Shown here: piece by piece, positions 36,330-45,319 of the stretch
Layout of the letters: each line of letters begins with the position of its first letter
Position numbering within the stretch: position 1 is the first letter of the stretch
From: Alteromonas sp. IB21
GTDB lineage: Bacteria > Pseudomonadota > Gammaproteobacteria > Enterobacterales > Alteromonadaceae
Assembly (NCBI RefSeq): GCF_016405965.1
Contig: NZ_JAEFCD010000013.1
Coordinates: 1-64,000, forward strand
Reading direction: 5' to 3'
DNA length: 64,000 nucleotides
Made by a program: the position numbers and the translations under genes
The notes under the pieces: model-generated
Seen by the model: the letters and a program-made list of their open reading frames with translations, nothing else
The model's database searches: none
Told to the model about the DNA's origin: nothing

Positions 36330-38615
36330 GTGAACGATCAAACTCGTTTAAAAACCATTGACGACTTCATGTTAAACAGTGAATTGCCGTTGGATTTGGA
36401 TGACCTAATGGTGATTCTCGCTGAGGCATATCAAGTTCCCATTGCGCTTATCGGCATTGTAGGGCAATACGAAGAAACGTTTAAAGCCCGATATGGCACA
36501 GATTTACACCGTATAAATCGAGAGCATGCTTTTTGCAGTCATGTGGTCGATGAGCAAAAACAGTTTGTCGTATCCAATGCGAAAGAGGATCCCCGTTTTT
36601 CCGATAACCCTCTGGTTACTGGCGAGCCCCATATTTGTTTTTATGCGGGAACGCCGATAAAGGCAAATGACCAAGTTGTTGGTGCAGTCTGTCTGATTGA
36701 TACAGTGCCACGAGAAATGGATGAGAAGCGTTTAACGTTGTTGGAAAGAGTTGGTGTATTAGTTAGTCAGCATATCTCCCTTTCACGAGAGCATGAAGCA
36801 CTCAAACGAGAGCATGGTTTAATTGAAAAGTCTCCTATCGTTCTAGCGACATGGCGCTACGATACTTCACTACGGTTAGTCCATATATCGAAGAATAGTG
36901 AACGGGTGCTGGGTATTTCATCCGATGATTTGCTTGGCGGCATGGTAGAACTCAGCGATGTCATTACACAGGAAGCGGATAACGCATTTACCTTCGCTAT
37001 GCAAGCGCATATGGAAGGTGTCGAATCCCACTCGTGCCGCTTGCAAATCACCACACCTAGCAGAACTATTTGGGTGAGCATGATTTCGACAGCGAATTTT
37101 CGCGAAGACGGCGCGCTATATTCTGTGCAGGCGTTTCTATTCGATACGAGCGATCAAAAATATGTAGAGGATAAGCTCAACAAGACAAACCAGCGTATGC
37201 GTTTGTTGTTAGAAGCGTCGGAGTTAGGAACGTGGGACTGGAATTTACCCGCCGATGTTAACCAAGTGAATAAGCGGTGGTGCGATATCGTCGGTATTGA
37301 ATATGAATATTACGATACCAGTGCGCGTTTTTTTCGACAGCTTATTCACCCTGCAGACTACGTTAATGTAGAAAAGATGCTTCACGACCATTTAAAAGGT
37401 AATACAAGCGTTTTTAATACGACGTTTCGCATGAAACACACCAATGATTCCTGGGTTTGGGTGGAAAGTTATGGGAAAACGGTAGAGACTGATGAGAAAG
37501 GAAGGCCTACTCGTATTGCAGGTATCCATCGTGATATTACCGAGCGAATGGTACGAGAGCTTCACGAGAAGAAAAAGACACAGTTGCTTCAATTTATCAA
37601 CAAGACTCGGGCATCATATCTTGAAAATAATGATTTAACCTTGGCCTGCCAAACCGTATTGCCTGAATTAATTGATATCTCTGACAGTCAATTTGCATTC
37701 GTAGGCCAAATGAAGGGAGAAGGTGAATCGCCCCGGCTTTTCATACATGCCATTTCCGAAATAGTGTGGGATAGCAGCAGCTTCACCCAATACACTGAGT
37801 ATAAAAAACGTAATTTGTACTTCAGTAATTTCAACAATCTTTTCGGTACCACCATCGTGACGGGCGAAGTGACTATTAGCAACGTATCGGGGAGTCACCC
37901 CAACTCTAAAGGGGTGCCAACAGGCCACCCGCGAATAAGCCGATTTTTAGGGTTGCCCATCAAGATTAAAGACAGAGTGGTGGGAATGATTGGGCTAGCA
38001 AACAAGTTTGACGTATATACCGTCGAAGATGCAGAGTTTTTACAGCCCTTGTTAGACGCCCTTGCGGGGCTTTTCTATGCTGTCGAACTAGAAGAGGCGA
38101 GAGCGGTTGCAGAAGAAAAACTGCGCCGGCTAGCGATGACCGACTCTTTAACAGGGTTGTACAACCGCCGAGCTTTTCTAGATGAATGTAATGCTGTGTC
38201 ACAAAGGTATGGCAGTGGCTGTGTTGCCATCATAGACGTAGATCATTTTAAAAAGGTTAACGATACGTACGGGCACGATGCTGGCGACCAAGCGCTTATC
38301 ATGATTGCCAGTAAGGTTGCTAAACAAAATCAGGCGCCTAGTGTGGTTGCCCGACTTGGTGGGGAGGAGTTTGCGCTCGTCGTTATTGGTGAAACCAAAG
38401 ATGCAATACATGTTCAGTTAGAGGCTTTGCGCATTGCTGTTGAGGAGAGCACACTTTCTTATGGATCGGACGCAATAAACTTAACCATTAGCATCGGTGC
38501 TGCATTCATCGAAGATACGTTTGGCGCAGACTTTAGTTCGCTTTTATCTGATGCCGATAAATCTCTGTATTTAGCGAAAGAAAAAGGAAGAAACAAGGTG
38601 GTTTGGGTGAGTTAA
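36330..38615 (+). CDS. GAF-PAS-PAS-GAF-GGDEF diguanylate cyclase
   Basis: The 761-aa soluble sensor protein starts at GTG 36330, with AAAGG just upstream. Order of domains by eye: GAF (about 20-155, with HAFCSHVV and FYAGTPI), PAS (165-285), PAS/PAC (290-415, ending GIHRDITER), GAF (425-595, with FLGLPIKIKDRVVGMIGLAN) and GGDEF (605-760). The active site is RLGGEEF, so cyclic-di-GMP synthesis is expected. The allosteric RxxD inhibitory site that usually precedes it is replaced by QAPS, so product inhibition may be lost. No membrane segment is present. The signal is unknown. Confidence 0.9.
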   Translation: MNDQTRLKTIDDFMLNSELPLDLDDLMVILAEAYQVPIALIGIVGQYEETFKARYGTDLHRINREHAFCSHVVDEQKQFVVSNAKEDPRFSDNPLVTGEPHICFYAGTPIKANDQVVGAVCLIDTVPREMDEKRLTLLERVGVLVSQHISLSREHEALKREHGLIEKSPIVLATWRYDTSLRLVHISKNSERVLGISSDDLLGGMVELSDVITQEADNAFTFAMQAHMEGVESHSCRLQITTPSRTIWVSMISTANFREDGALYSVQAFLFDTSDQKYVEDKLNKTNQRMRLLLEASELGTWDWNLPADVNQVNKRWCDIVGIEYEYYDTSARFFRQLIHPADYVNVEKMLHDHLKGNTSVFNTTFRMKHTNDSWVWVESYGKTVETDEKGRPTRIAGIHRDITERMVRELHEKKKTQLLQFINKTRASYLENNDLTLACQTVLPELIDISDSQFAFVGQMKGEGESPRLFIHAISEIVWDSSSFTQYTEYKKRNLYFSNFNNLFGTTIVTGEVTISNVSGSHPNSKGVPTGHPRISRFLGLPIKIKDRVVGMIGLANKFDVYTVEDAEFLQPLLDALAGLFYAVELEEARAVAEEKLRRLAMTDSLTGLYNRRAFLDECNAVSQRYGSGCVAIIDVDHFKKVNDTYGHDAGDQALIMIASKVAKQNQAPSVVARLGGEEFALVVIGETKDAIHVQLEALRIAVEESTLSYGSDAINLTISIGAAFIEDTFGADFSSLLSDADKSLYLAKEKGRNKVVWVS

Positions 38616-38654
38616 GGGCAAAAGACGAGGCAAGTGCTTGTTATTTGTTGTTAG

Positions 38655-38670
38655 GTGTATATACTTACAG
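38655..38670 (+). promoter_or_regulatory. Putative LexA box 1 (upstream)
   Basis: GTGTATATACTTACAG fits CTGT-N8-ACAG with a single half-site mismatch and the usual AT-rich centre. It is 3 bp from the second box. Tandem boxes are also known in the E. coli lexA promoter. Confidence 0.6.
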
Positions 38671-38673
38671 GAA

Positions 38674-38689
38674 CTGTATGAACAGACAG
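38674..38689 (+). promoter_or_regulatory. LexA box 2
   Basis: CTGTATGAACAGACAG is an exact CTGT-N8-ACAG SOS box ending 7 bases before the lexA ATG. Its right half overlaps the probable ribosome-binding site (ACAGG). This predicts autorepression of lexA. Confidence 0.8.
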
Positions 38690-38696
38690 GTCTTTT

Positions 38697-39323
38697 ATGC
38701 GCCCACTCACAGCTCGACAAACTGAAGTTTTAGAACTTATCAAGACAACCATGCAAAAAACGGGAATGCCGCCTACCCGTGCTGAAATTGCTCGTCAACT
38801 TGGCTTCCGCTCCGCTAATGCGGCCGAAGAACATTTAAAGGCGCTGGCGAGAAAAGGCGTGATAGAAATTCTTCCGGGCACGTCCAGAGGCATCAAGCTT
38901 AACATTCCTCTTGAGAGCGAGGCGGCTGAGGAAGAAGGTCTGCCGCTTATAGGGCGCGTTGCCGCTGGTGAGCCTATTCTAGCGCAAGAGCATGTGGAAT
39001 CGCATTACAAGGTAGACCCCGCGTTGTTCAAGCCTCAAGCTGACTTTTTACTTCGTGTAAACGGCATGAGCATGAAGGACATCGGTATTTTAGACGGAGA
39101 TTTGCTAGCGGTTCATCGCACGACGGATGTTCACAATGGTCAGGTTGTTGTTGCCCGTGTAGACGAAGATGTTACGGTTAAGCGCTTGGAAAGGCGAGGC
39201 CGTGAAGTATTGCTTCATGCTGAAAATGAAGAGTTTGCGCCAATTAAGGTTGATCTCGCTAATGAGCCGTTTGCCATTGAAGGTATTGCGGTGGGCGTTA
39301 TTAGAAACGCAGACTGGATGTAA
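38697..39323 (+). CDS. lexA: LexA repressor
   Basis: This SOS-response repressor cleaves itself when stimulated by RecA-ssDNA. The 208-aa protein has a winged helix-turn-helix at about residues 28-50 ([20 protein letters not shown]) and the cleavage site Ala90-Gly91 (RVAAGEP). The catalytic dyad is Ser125 (NGMSMKDIG) and Lys162 (VTVKRLERR). Length is normal. Two SOS boxes precede it, the nearer overlapping the ribosome-binding site. No SOS gene follows in the operon; a terminator lies 20 bp downstream. Confidence 0.96.
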   Translation: MRPLTARQTEVLELIKTTMQKTGMPPTRAEIARQLGFRSANAAEEHLKALARKGVIEILPGTSRGIKLNIPLESEAAEEEGLPLIGRVAAGEPILAQEHVESHYKVDPALFKPQADFLLRVNGMSMKDIGILDGDLLAVHRTTDVHNGQVVVARVDEDVTVKRLERRGREVLLHAENEEFAPIKVDLANEPFAIEGIAVGVIRNADWM

Positions 39324-39342
39324 GGTTTTAGCGACTTTGTTT

Positions 39343-39369
39343 AAAAGCGGTGCATTAGCCGCTTTTTTT
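39343..39369 (+). terminator. lexA terminator
   Basis: AAAAGCGG (39343-39350) pairs with CCGCTTTT (39359-39366), and the T-run continues to 39369. It lies 20 bp after the lexA stop. Confidence 0.85.
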
Positions 39370-39903
39370 ATGCCTCTTTATCCCCTCCCCACTCACCGTT
39401 TAGGCAACTTAGGGTTTAATGTCTCAGTAAAAGTACGGTGCATTACTGTGCTATTTCTGACCAATTTCGACGCTATCAAAATTGCTATTCGATGATGAGA
39501 ATGTCGATTTCTAATTCGAACGCTGTTTGAAAGTAATATTTATTCGCTGAATACTTCTCTATTTTTTAATCATTTATAAGAAAGGTGTCGTCGAACGCCT
39601 GTTCAAAATGAGCGTTTAATCTTAACACACATCATTTTGTGTCGACTTCAACATGATCAGCATCGTTTCATGCTATGCAATTCTCAAATGATTAAATTTT
39701 AACCTTTTCATTAAATTTTTAATAGAAAAGACTAGACGGCACGACATTATTGAGCAATTCTTACACAAAGATTAACAAAATAATAACAATGACTCTAAAT
39801 TTGTTTTACAAGTTGAGGTGAAGGGTCAAGCGTTCGCAATTCATTTGGTAGGGTATCGCGCTCAAAGAAAGCGTCTTCAGTCCTACCATTACGGAGGTGC
39901 TGA
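39370..39903. other. Long AT-rich region upstream of the cox operon
   Basis: These 534 bp hold no credible gene. They should include the coxB promoter. Noted structures: a degenerate direct repeat (TCGAACGC followed by TGTT) at about 39516-39528 and 39591-39604, and a strongly AT-rich block around 39680-39800. I could not identify a known operator. The coxB ribosome-binding site GGAGGT is at about 39893-39898. Confidence 0.4.
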
Positions 39904-41067
39904 GTGAAACAACAAACGACCGTATTGGCAAAGTGGTGTGCAACGATATCCTCTTTGCTGTTCTCTTCATTGCTCTTTGCGCAGGAAACTGCAGAAGAAG
40001 TGTCTTCATTGAACTTAAGGCGCGGCGCTACTGATATCAGTGGCCAAGTATATGACCTTCACATGCTGATGTTTTTCATTTGTGTCGGCATTGCGGTAGT
40101 GGTCTTTGGCGTAATGTTTGTCTCTATGTACTTACATAGAAAGTCTCGAGGCGCTAAGCCAGCAAATTTTCATGAAAATGTAAAAGTAGAAATTGCATGG
40201 ACCGTTATTCCCTTTCTCATTCTTATTTTTATGGCGGTTCCCGCAGCTAACACCCTTATAGCCATGGAAGATACCACTGAACCCGATATGACTGTGTTGG
40301 TGACAGGGTCACAGTGGAAATGGCACTACAAATACATGGATAGTGACGTCGAGTTTTATTCGCTTCTAGCGACTCAGCGGGAACAAATCGAAAACAAATT
40401 CGAAAAAACAGACAACTATTTGTTGGAAGTCGATCGTCCACTGGTCATTCCTACTGGCAAAAAAGTTCGTTTTCTCATTACGTCTGATGACGTTATTCAT
40501 TCTTGGTGGGTCCCCGATTTTGCCGTGAAGAAAGACGCAAACCCCGGGTTCATCAATGAATCGTGGGCGAAAGTAAACGAACCGGGAATTTACCGCGGAC
40601 AGTGCGCAGAACTTTGTGGAAAAGATCACGGTTATATGCCGGTTGTAGTTATCGCAAAAGAGCCTGCTGAGTTTGATAAATGGATGGGTGAACAAGAGGA
40701 AAAGGTTCGTCGGGCGAAAGAAGAGGAGCAGCGATTACTTTCAATGAACATGTCAATGGATGAGTTGATGAAAGAGGGCGAGCGAGTCTATAACGCGACG
40801 TGTGCCGCGTGTCATATGCCTAACGGTGAAGGTTTGCCGGGCGTATTTCCTGCGTTGAAGGGCAGTAAAATGGCCCTTGAAGATCAAAAAGGCCATATTG
40901 ATATCGTGCTTCACGGTAAATCGGGTACGGCAATGCAGGCATTTAACAAAATGCTTAGCTTAAAAGAAATAGCGGCGGTGGTTACCTACGAACGAAATGC
41001 TTGGGGTAACAATACCGGAGATATGGTTCAGGCCAAAGATGTCAACGCTGTGGCAAACGGAAACTAG
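39904..41067 (+). CDS. coxB: Cytochrome c oxidase subunit II with fused cytochrome c domain
   Basis: This subunit receives electrons from cytochrome c in the aa3-type terminal oxidase. The GTG start follows GGAGGT. The 387-aa protein has a signal segment (about 10-26) and two membrane helices (about 54-77 and 97-120). The CuA domain has ligands H199, C234, C238, H242 and M245 in CAELCGKDHGYM. A coiled linker leads to a C-terminal cytochrome c domain with heme motif CAACH at 300-304. The heme domain makes it a caa3-like subunit II. It is the first gene of the cox locus. Confidence 0.95.
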   Translation: MKQQTTVLAKWCATISSLLFSSLLFAQETAEEVSSLNLRRGATDISGQVYDLHMLMFFICVGIAVVVFGVMFVSMYLHRKSRGAKPANFHENVKVEIAWTVIPFLILIFMAVPAANTLIAMEDTTEPDMTVLVTGSQWKWHYKYMDSDVEFYSLLATQREQIENKFEKTDNYLLEVDRPLVIPTGKKVRFLITSDDVIHSWWVPDFAVKKDANPGFINESWAKVNEPGIYRGQCAELCGKDHGYMPVVVIAKEPAEFDKWMGEQEEKVRRAKEEEQRLLSMNMSMDELMKEGERVYNATCAACHMPNGEGLPGVFPALKGSKMALEDQKGHIDIVLHGKSGTAMQAFNKMLSLKEIAAVVTYERNAWGNNTGDMVQAKDVNAVANGN

Positions 41068-41076
41068 GAGCAGATC

Positions 41077-42711
41077 ATGAGCAAAGCAACTGAAGTTATT
41101 TCGCCAGATACCTCTGCGCCCCACGCTGGCCACGGGCATGATGAGCATAACCACGAACACCACGATCACATTCCAAAGGGGATAACTCGATGGTTGTTTA
41201 CCACTAACCATAAAGACATTGGCACACTCTACCTGTGGTTTGCTTTTATTATGTTTTTAGTGGGTGGAGCGATGGCGATGGTCATTCGAGCCGAACTCTT
41301 CCAACCAGGTCTACAGATAGTTGAGCCGAACTTTTTTAACCAAATGACCACGGTACACGGTCTTATCATGGTATTTGGGGCAGTAATGCCCGCCTTTACG
41401 GGTCTGGCTAACTGGTTAATTCCAATGATGATTGGCGCGCCAGATATGGCACTGCCTCGAATGAATAACTGGAGTTTTTGGATATTACCGGGCGCGTTTT
41501 TAATCTTACTTAGCTCGCTCTTTATGGAGGGAGGCGGCCCTGCGTTTGGTTGGACTTTTTACGCTCCGCTTTCAACCACTTATAGCGGGGATTCAACGGC
41601 GCTTTTCGTGTTTTCTGTTCATATCATGGGTATTTCGTCAATCATGGGAGCGATTAACGTAATCGTCACCATATTTAATATGCGTGCGCCAGGCATGACG
41701 TGGATGAAAATGCCCCTGTTCGTGTGGACATGGCTAATAACCGCGTTTTTACTTATTGCAGTAATGCCAGTACTCGCGGGTGCGGTAACCATGGTATTAA
41801 CTGATAAGTTCTTTGGAACGAGTTTCTTCGATGCTGCCGGTGGTGGTGATCCCGTCATGTTCCAGCATATTTTCTGGTTCTTTGGACATCCTGAAGTTTA
41901 TATTATGATTTTGCCCGCGTTTGGCATTATTTCTCAAATAGTGCCTACCTTCTCCAGAAAGCAACTCTTTGGCTATGCGTCGATGGTTTATGCTACCGCG
42001 TCTATAGCACTGCTATCGTTTATTGTATGGGCTCACCATATGTTTACGACAGGAATGCCGGTGTACATGGAAATGTTCTTCATGTTTGCCACCATGCTTA
42101 TTTCTGTGCCAACGGGTGTGAAAGTGTTTAACTGGGTTGCGACTATGTGGCGAGGCTCTCTAAGCTTTGAAATGCCCATGATGTTCGCTATCGCTTTTAT
42201 TGTGCTTTTCACCATTGGGGGTTTATCAGGGTTAATGTTAGCGATTACGCCCGTTGACTTCCAATATCACGATACGTATTTCGTTGTGGCTCATTTCCAC
42301 TATGTCTTGGTAACAGGTGCTGTCTTTTCCATAATGGCTGCAGTCTATTATTGGCTGCCTAAATGGACAGGGAAAATGTACGACACCACACTTGCGAAGT
42401 GGCATTTTTGGTGCTCGCTCATTTCAGTAAACGTTCTGTTCTTCCCTATGCACTTCGTTGGTTTAGCGGGTATGCCTCGCCGTATTCCAGATTACGCACT
42501 GCAGTTCGCCGACTTCAATAAATGGATAAGCTTAGGCGGCTTTGCATTTGGCCTTTCTCAACTGATCTTCTTGGCGCTACTTATCAAGGCGTGTAAGAAG
42601 CAGGGCGAGGCTGTGTCGTCACAAGTATGGGATGGTGCTGAAGGTCTAGAATGGGAGATTCCATCGCCTGCTCCTTATCACACATTCGAAACACCACCCG
42701 TTGTGAAATAA
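41077..42711 (+). CDS. coxA: Cytochrome c oxidase subunit I
   Basis: This is the catalytic heme-copper subunit that reduces oxygen and pumps protons. The 544-aa protein has 12 membrane helices. Landmarks are a His-rich N-terminus, [27 protein letters not shown] (heme a histidine), the [13 protein letters not shown] motif with the CuB histidine-tyrosine crosslink site, [10 protein letters not shown] (CuB histidines) and [13 protein letters not shown]. It starts 9 bp after coxB. It is probably product of the same transcript; a strong hairpin follows it at 42737-42764. Confidence 0.96.
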   Translation: MSKATEVISPDTSAPHAGHGHDEHNHEHHDHIPKGITRWLFTTNHKDIGTLYLWFAFIMFLVGGAMAMVIRAELFQPGLQIVEPNFFNQMTTVHGLIMVFGAVMPAFTGLANWLIPMMIGAPDMALPRMNNWSFWILPGAFLILLSSLFMEGGGPAFGWTFYAPLSTTYSGDSTALFVFSVHIMGISSIMGAINVIVTIFNMRAPGMTWMKMPLFVWTWLITAFLLIAVMPVLAGAVTMVLTDKFFGTSFFDAAGGGDPVMFQHIFWFFGHPEVYIMILPAFGIISQIVPTFSRKQLFGYASMVYATASIALLSFIVWAHHMFTTGMPVYMEMFFMFATMLISVPTGVKVFNWVATMWRGSLSFEMPMMFAIAFIVLFTIGGLSGLMLAITPVDFQYHDTYFVVAHFHYVLVTGAVFSIMAAVYYWLPKWTGKMYDTTLAKWHFWCSLISVNVLFFPMHFVGLAGMPRRIPDYALQFADFNKWISLGGFAFGLSQLIFLALLIKACKKQGEAVSSQVWDGAEGLEWEIPSPAPYHTFETPPVVK

Positions 42712-42736
42712 GCAGGTAGTTTTTGCTATGAATGTG

Positions 42737-42764
42737 GACAGTGTGGATAACAATCCACGCTGTC
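42737..42764. other. Hairpin between coxA and ctaG
   Basis: GACAGTGTGGAT (42737-42748) pairs with ATCCACGCTGTC (42753-42764), a 12-bp stem with one G-U pair and an AACA tetraloop. There is no immediate T-run; one appears about 25 bp later (GTTTTTT). It could be an attenuator, processing site or 3' stabiliser separating coxBA from the assembly genes. Confidence 0.6.
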
Positions 42765-42840
42765 TAGCTGGTGGAGTAGTTAGATTGTTTTTTCACACGT
42801 CTAATTGCCCTCACCTTTGGATTTAGCCGGAGGTAGCGTG

Positions 42841-43428
42841 ATGTCACAACAAAGTGCAAATAACAAAATGGTGATCAAGCTAGTCGCGATTGTCATCGGT
42901 ATGTTTGGCTTCGGCTTCGCCCTGGTGCCCCTTTACGATGTGTTTTGCGACATAACAGGGATTAACGGCAAGACCGAGGGAAGTGCAGCGGTTTACCAAT
43001 CAGTAGAAGTTGATGAATCTAGGGAAGTCACGGTCGAGTTTATAGCCCGAACTAATTCTGGAATGCCTTGGGAATTTCGTGCTGAAACCAAACGCGTAAA
43101 AGTCCATCCTGGTGAACTAAATACCGTCTCTTTCTACGTGAGAAACCCGGCGTCGAGTAATATTGTGGCGCAAGCGATTCCTTCTGTATCTCCCGGTATT
43201 GCAGCGCTCTACTTAAACAAAACCGAATGCTTCTGCTTTAACCAGCAGCCTCTGGATGCCGGGAGTGAAGCGTATATGCCCATGCAGTTTTACGTCGACC
43301 CTCAGCTACCCAAAGACATTACATTTTTTACATTGCAGTACACACTCTATGACGTCACAGCGAGAGCAAGTGACCTAACGACAACACCGAATCCCTTTAT
43401 GGCTTCAGCACCGTCTGCCGGTGAATAG
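42841..43428 (+). CDS. ctaG: Cytochrome c oxidase assembly protein CtaG/Cox11
   Basis: CtaG delivers copper to the CuB site of subunit I. ATG 42841 follows GGAGGTAGCGTG; a GTG one codon earlier is also possible. The 195-aa protein has one N-terminal membrane anchor (about residues 11-30, ending in ALVPLYDVFCDITG) and a periplasmic immunoglobulin-like domain. The Cox11 copper motif is CFCFNQQPL near residue 131. Length is normal. It sits between coxA and coxC, the common proteobacterial order. Confidence 0.93.
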   Translation: MSQQSANNKMVIKLVAIVIGMFGFGFALVPLYDVFCDITGINGKTEGSAAVYQSVEVDESREVTVEFIARTNSGMPWEFRAETKRVKVHPGELNTVSFYVRNPASSNIVAQAIPSVSPGIAALYLNKTECFCFNQQPLDAGSEAYMPMQFYVDPQLPKDITFFTLQYTLYDVTARASDLTTTPNPFMASAPSAGE

Positions 43429-43451
43429 GCGCAAGGGGTAAGGAGAAAAAA

Positions 43452-44345
43452 ATGCAGTCCGAAGTTCAGAATAACGACTACCAGAAATATTACGTACCCG
43501 CGCAAAGTCCTTGGCCCATTGTAGGAGCCGTTGCGTTGTTCCTCATCGCCGTAGGCGCGGGCAACTTTGTGGTTGAAGCGACGAGAGGTGAAGCCGGCTA
43601 TGGAGGTTATATTCTCTTAGCAGGTATCGCGGTTTTACTAGTGATGTTGATTGGCTGGTTTAAAAATCAAATCGATGAATCGATGGCGGGGCTTTATAGC
43701 GATCAATTGGGCCGCTCCTATCGCCAAGGAATGAGCTGGTTTATTTTCTCTGAAGTCATGTTTTTTGCCGCGTTCTTTGGCGCACTTTATTACGCGAGAT
43801 TCATTGCTGTGCCATGGCTGGGTGGGGCATCAAACAACGCCATGACCAACGAGGTGTTATGGCCAACCTTTGAGGCGATGTGGCCCCTTGTTACTACACC
43901 TGGTGGCATTACCACACAAGAGATGAAAGCCGCAGGTCTTCCAACTATAAATACTGTCATTCTGCTTATTTCTTCAATTACGCTGCATTTTGCGCACGTA
44001 GGGTTGGAGCAAAATAAACGTAAGCAATTAACTTTAATGCTTGGCATAACGATTTTACTTGGATGTGGGTTCTTGTTCCTTCAGGTGGAGGAATATATCC
44101 ATGCTTATCGCGATTTAGGGCTAACGCTGCAGTCAGGCATTTACGGAAACACCTTTTTTATGCTCACTGGGTTTCATGGTATGCACGTCACCTTGGGTAC
44201 CATCATTCTGATCGTACTATTTTTCAGAGTGTTAAAAGGGCACTTTTCGCCAGACAACCATTTCGCGTTTCAAGCGGGGAGCTGGTACTGGCACTTCGTA
44301 GACGTAGTGTGGGTAATGCTCTACATCTTTGTCTACGTGCTATGA
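43452..44345 (+). CDS. coxC: Cytochrome c oxidase subunit III
   Basis: This structural subunit of the aa3 oxidase supports sustained proton pumping. The 297-aa protein has seven membrane helices and the family motifs SPWPIVGAVALFL at the start, GMSWFIFSEVMFFAAFFGALYY in the middle, and TGFHGMHVTLGT and YWHFVDVVWVMLYIFVYV at the end. It begins 23 bp after ctaG, with AAGGAG just before the ATG. An antisense DUF2909 gene lies directly downstream. Confidence 0.95.
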   Translation: MQSEVQNNDYQKYYVPAQSPWPIVGAVALFLIAVGAGNFVVEATRGEAGYGGYILLAGIAVLLVMLIGWFKNQIDESMAGLYSDQLGRSYRQGMSWFIFSEVMFFAAFFGALYYARFIAVPWLGGASNNAMTNEVLWPTFEAMWPLVTTPGGITTQEMKAAGLPTINTVILLISSITLHFAHVGLEQNKRKQLTLMLGITILLGCGFLFLQVEEYIHAYRDLGLTLQSGIYGNTFFMLTGFHGMHVTLGTIILIVLFFRVLKGHFSPDNHFAFQAGSWYWHFVDVVWVMLYIFVYVL

Positions 44346-44359
44346 AAAAGCCCCCAGAC

Positions 44360-44569
44360 TCAATAAGGTCTTGGGTTTGGGGTAATCAAGCCTGTACCAA
44401 TAGCGATAAGGATAAGAATGACAATGATGGCAGAAGTGAGGACCCGTCGACCAATATATTTACTCATTGGGCCTTTTGTCGTGTCGTTCTTAATCATAAT
44501 TCGCATTGCCATGAACAAGTTCACAATCATAAATAGCACTAATGCAACAAGGACGATTTTTATCAGCAT
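44360..44569 (-). CDS. DUF2909 twin-transmembrane protein, antisense within the cox locus
   Basis: ATG 44569 follows AGAGGTCA and gives a 69-aa protein starting MLIKIVLVALVLFMIVNLF; a longer frame to 44635 is rejected. It has two membrane helices (about residues 3-20 and 45-62) joined by a basic loop with the DUF2909 pattern. It is encoded against all surrounding cox genes, between coxC and surf1. DUF2909 genes are often found in this spot in gammaproteobacterial cox loci, so an oxidase-related role is plausible. The function is not known. Confidence 0.75.
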   Translation of the reverse strand: MLIKIVLVALVLFMIVNLFMAMRIMIKNDTTKGPMSKYIGRRVLTSAIIVILILIAIGTGLITPNPRPY

Positions 44570-44614
44570 ATTGACCTCTGTTTTTATTCTAATGCGCCAC
44601 GGAGCCAGATAATC

Positions 44615-45319
44615 ATGTTTTCTTGCCCACGCCATTTTATACCTTGGTTACTCACGGGTATTAGTGTGGCAGCTATGTGCGGCTTGGGATATTGGCAACT
44701 CGAGCGTATGGTCCAAAAGCAACAACGTTTAGCTAGCATAGCGCAAAAGCAGAGTAATGGAACCTTGAGTTTAGAAGAAGCGCTAACCCATTCAGACCCT
44801 AGAGATATTATTGTGTCGATGAAGGGGCAACTCGATGGTAATCACATACTTCTTTTAGACAACCAAATACACAATCAGCGCGTTGGTTTTGATGTTTTAG
44901 CACCGGTTTATACAAATGCAGGATGGTTACTTGTCAACTTCGGCTGGTTGCCCGCGCCAGACTTGGTAAGAACCTTGCCCGACATTAATTTAGTGAGTGA
45001 AACGCGGGCGTTCGAAGGCGTTATTAGTGTGCCTGGCGAAAACCCGCTGGTGAGAGAAACGAATATGTCGCTTTCTACCAGCCCAACACTTATTCAACAC
45101 ATAGACTTTTCTGCACTTGGCGGTGCGCTAGAGAGAAAGTTTTTACCGTTTATTCTTCACCTTACAACGCCTGACCCCACCTATGTGCGCGAATACAAAG
45201 CCGTTGTAATGTCTCCAGAAAAGCACCTTGGCTACGCAGTGCAATGGTTTGGGTTAGCCATCGCGGCAGCGGCCATCGGCGGTTATGCAATTAGTAAGAA
45301 AGGACGAAGTTATGAGTAA
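44615..45319 (+). CDS. SURF1 family oxidase assembly protein
   Basis: SURF1 helps place heme a in subunit I. The 234-aa protein has two membrane helices, one at each end (about 10-24 and 208-226). Family motifs are GYWQLERMVQKQQRL, the DNQIHNQRVGFDVLAPV block with GWLLVNFGWLPAP, and GYAVQWFGLAIAAAAI at the C-terminus. It overlaps the next gene by 8 bp. It starts a second run of plus-strand cox genes after the antisense DUF2909 gene. Confidence 0.9.
   Translation: MFSCPRHFIPWLLTGISVAAMCGLGYWQLERMVQKQQRLASIAQKQSNGTLSLEEALTHSDPRDIIVSMKGQLDGNHILLLDNQIHNQRVGFDVLAPVYTNAGWLLVNFGWLPAPDLVRTLPDINLVSETRAFEGVISVPGENPLVRETNMSLSTSPTLIQHIDFSALGGALERKFLPFILHLTTPDPTYVREYKAVVMSPEKHLGYAVQWFGLAIAAAAIGGYAISKKGRSYE

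Noticed and set aside
44063-44536. 157-aa plus-strand frame overlapping coxC
   Set aside because: It is out of frame with coxC and runs over the antisense DUF2909 gene; no family features.
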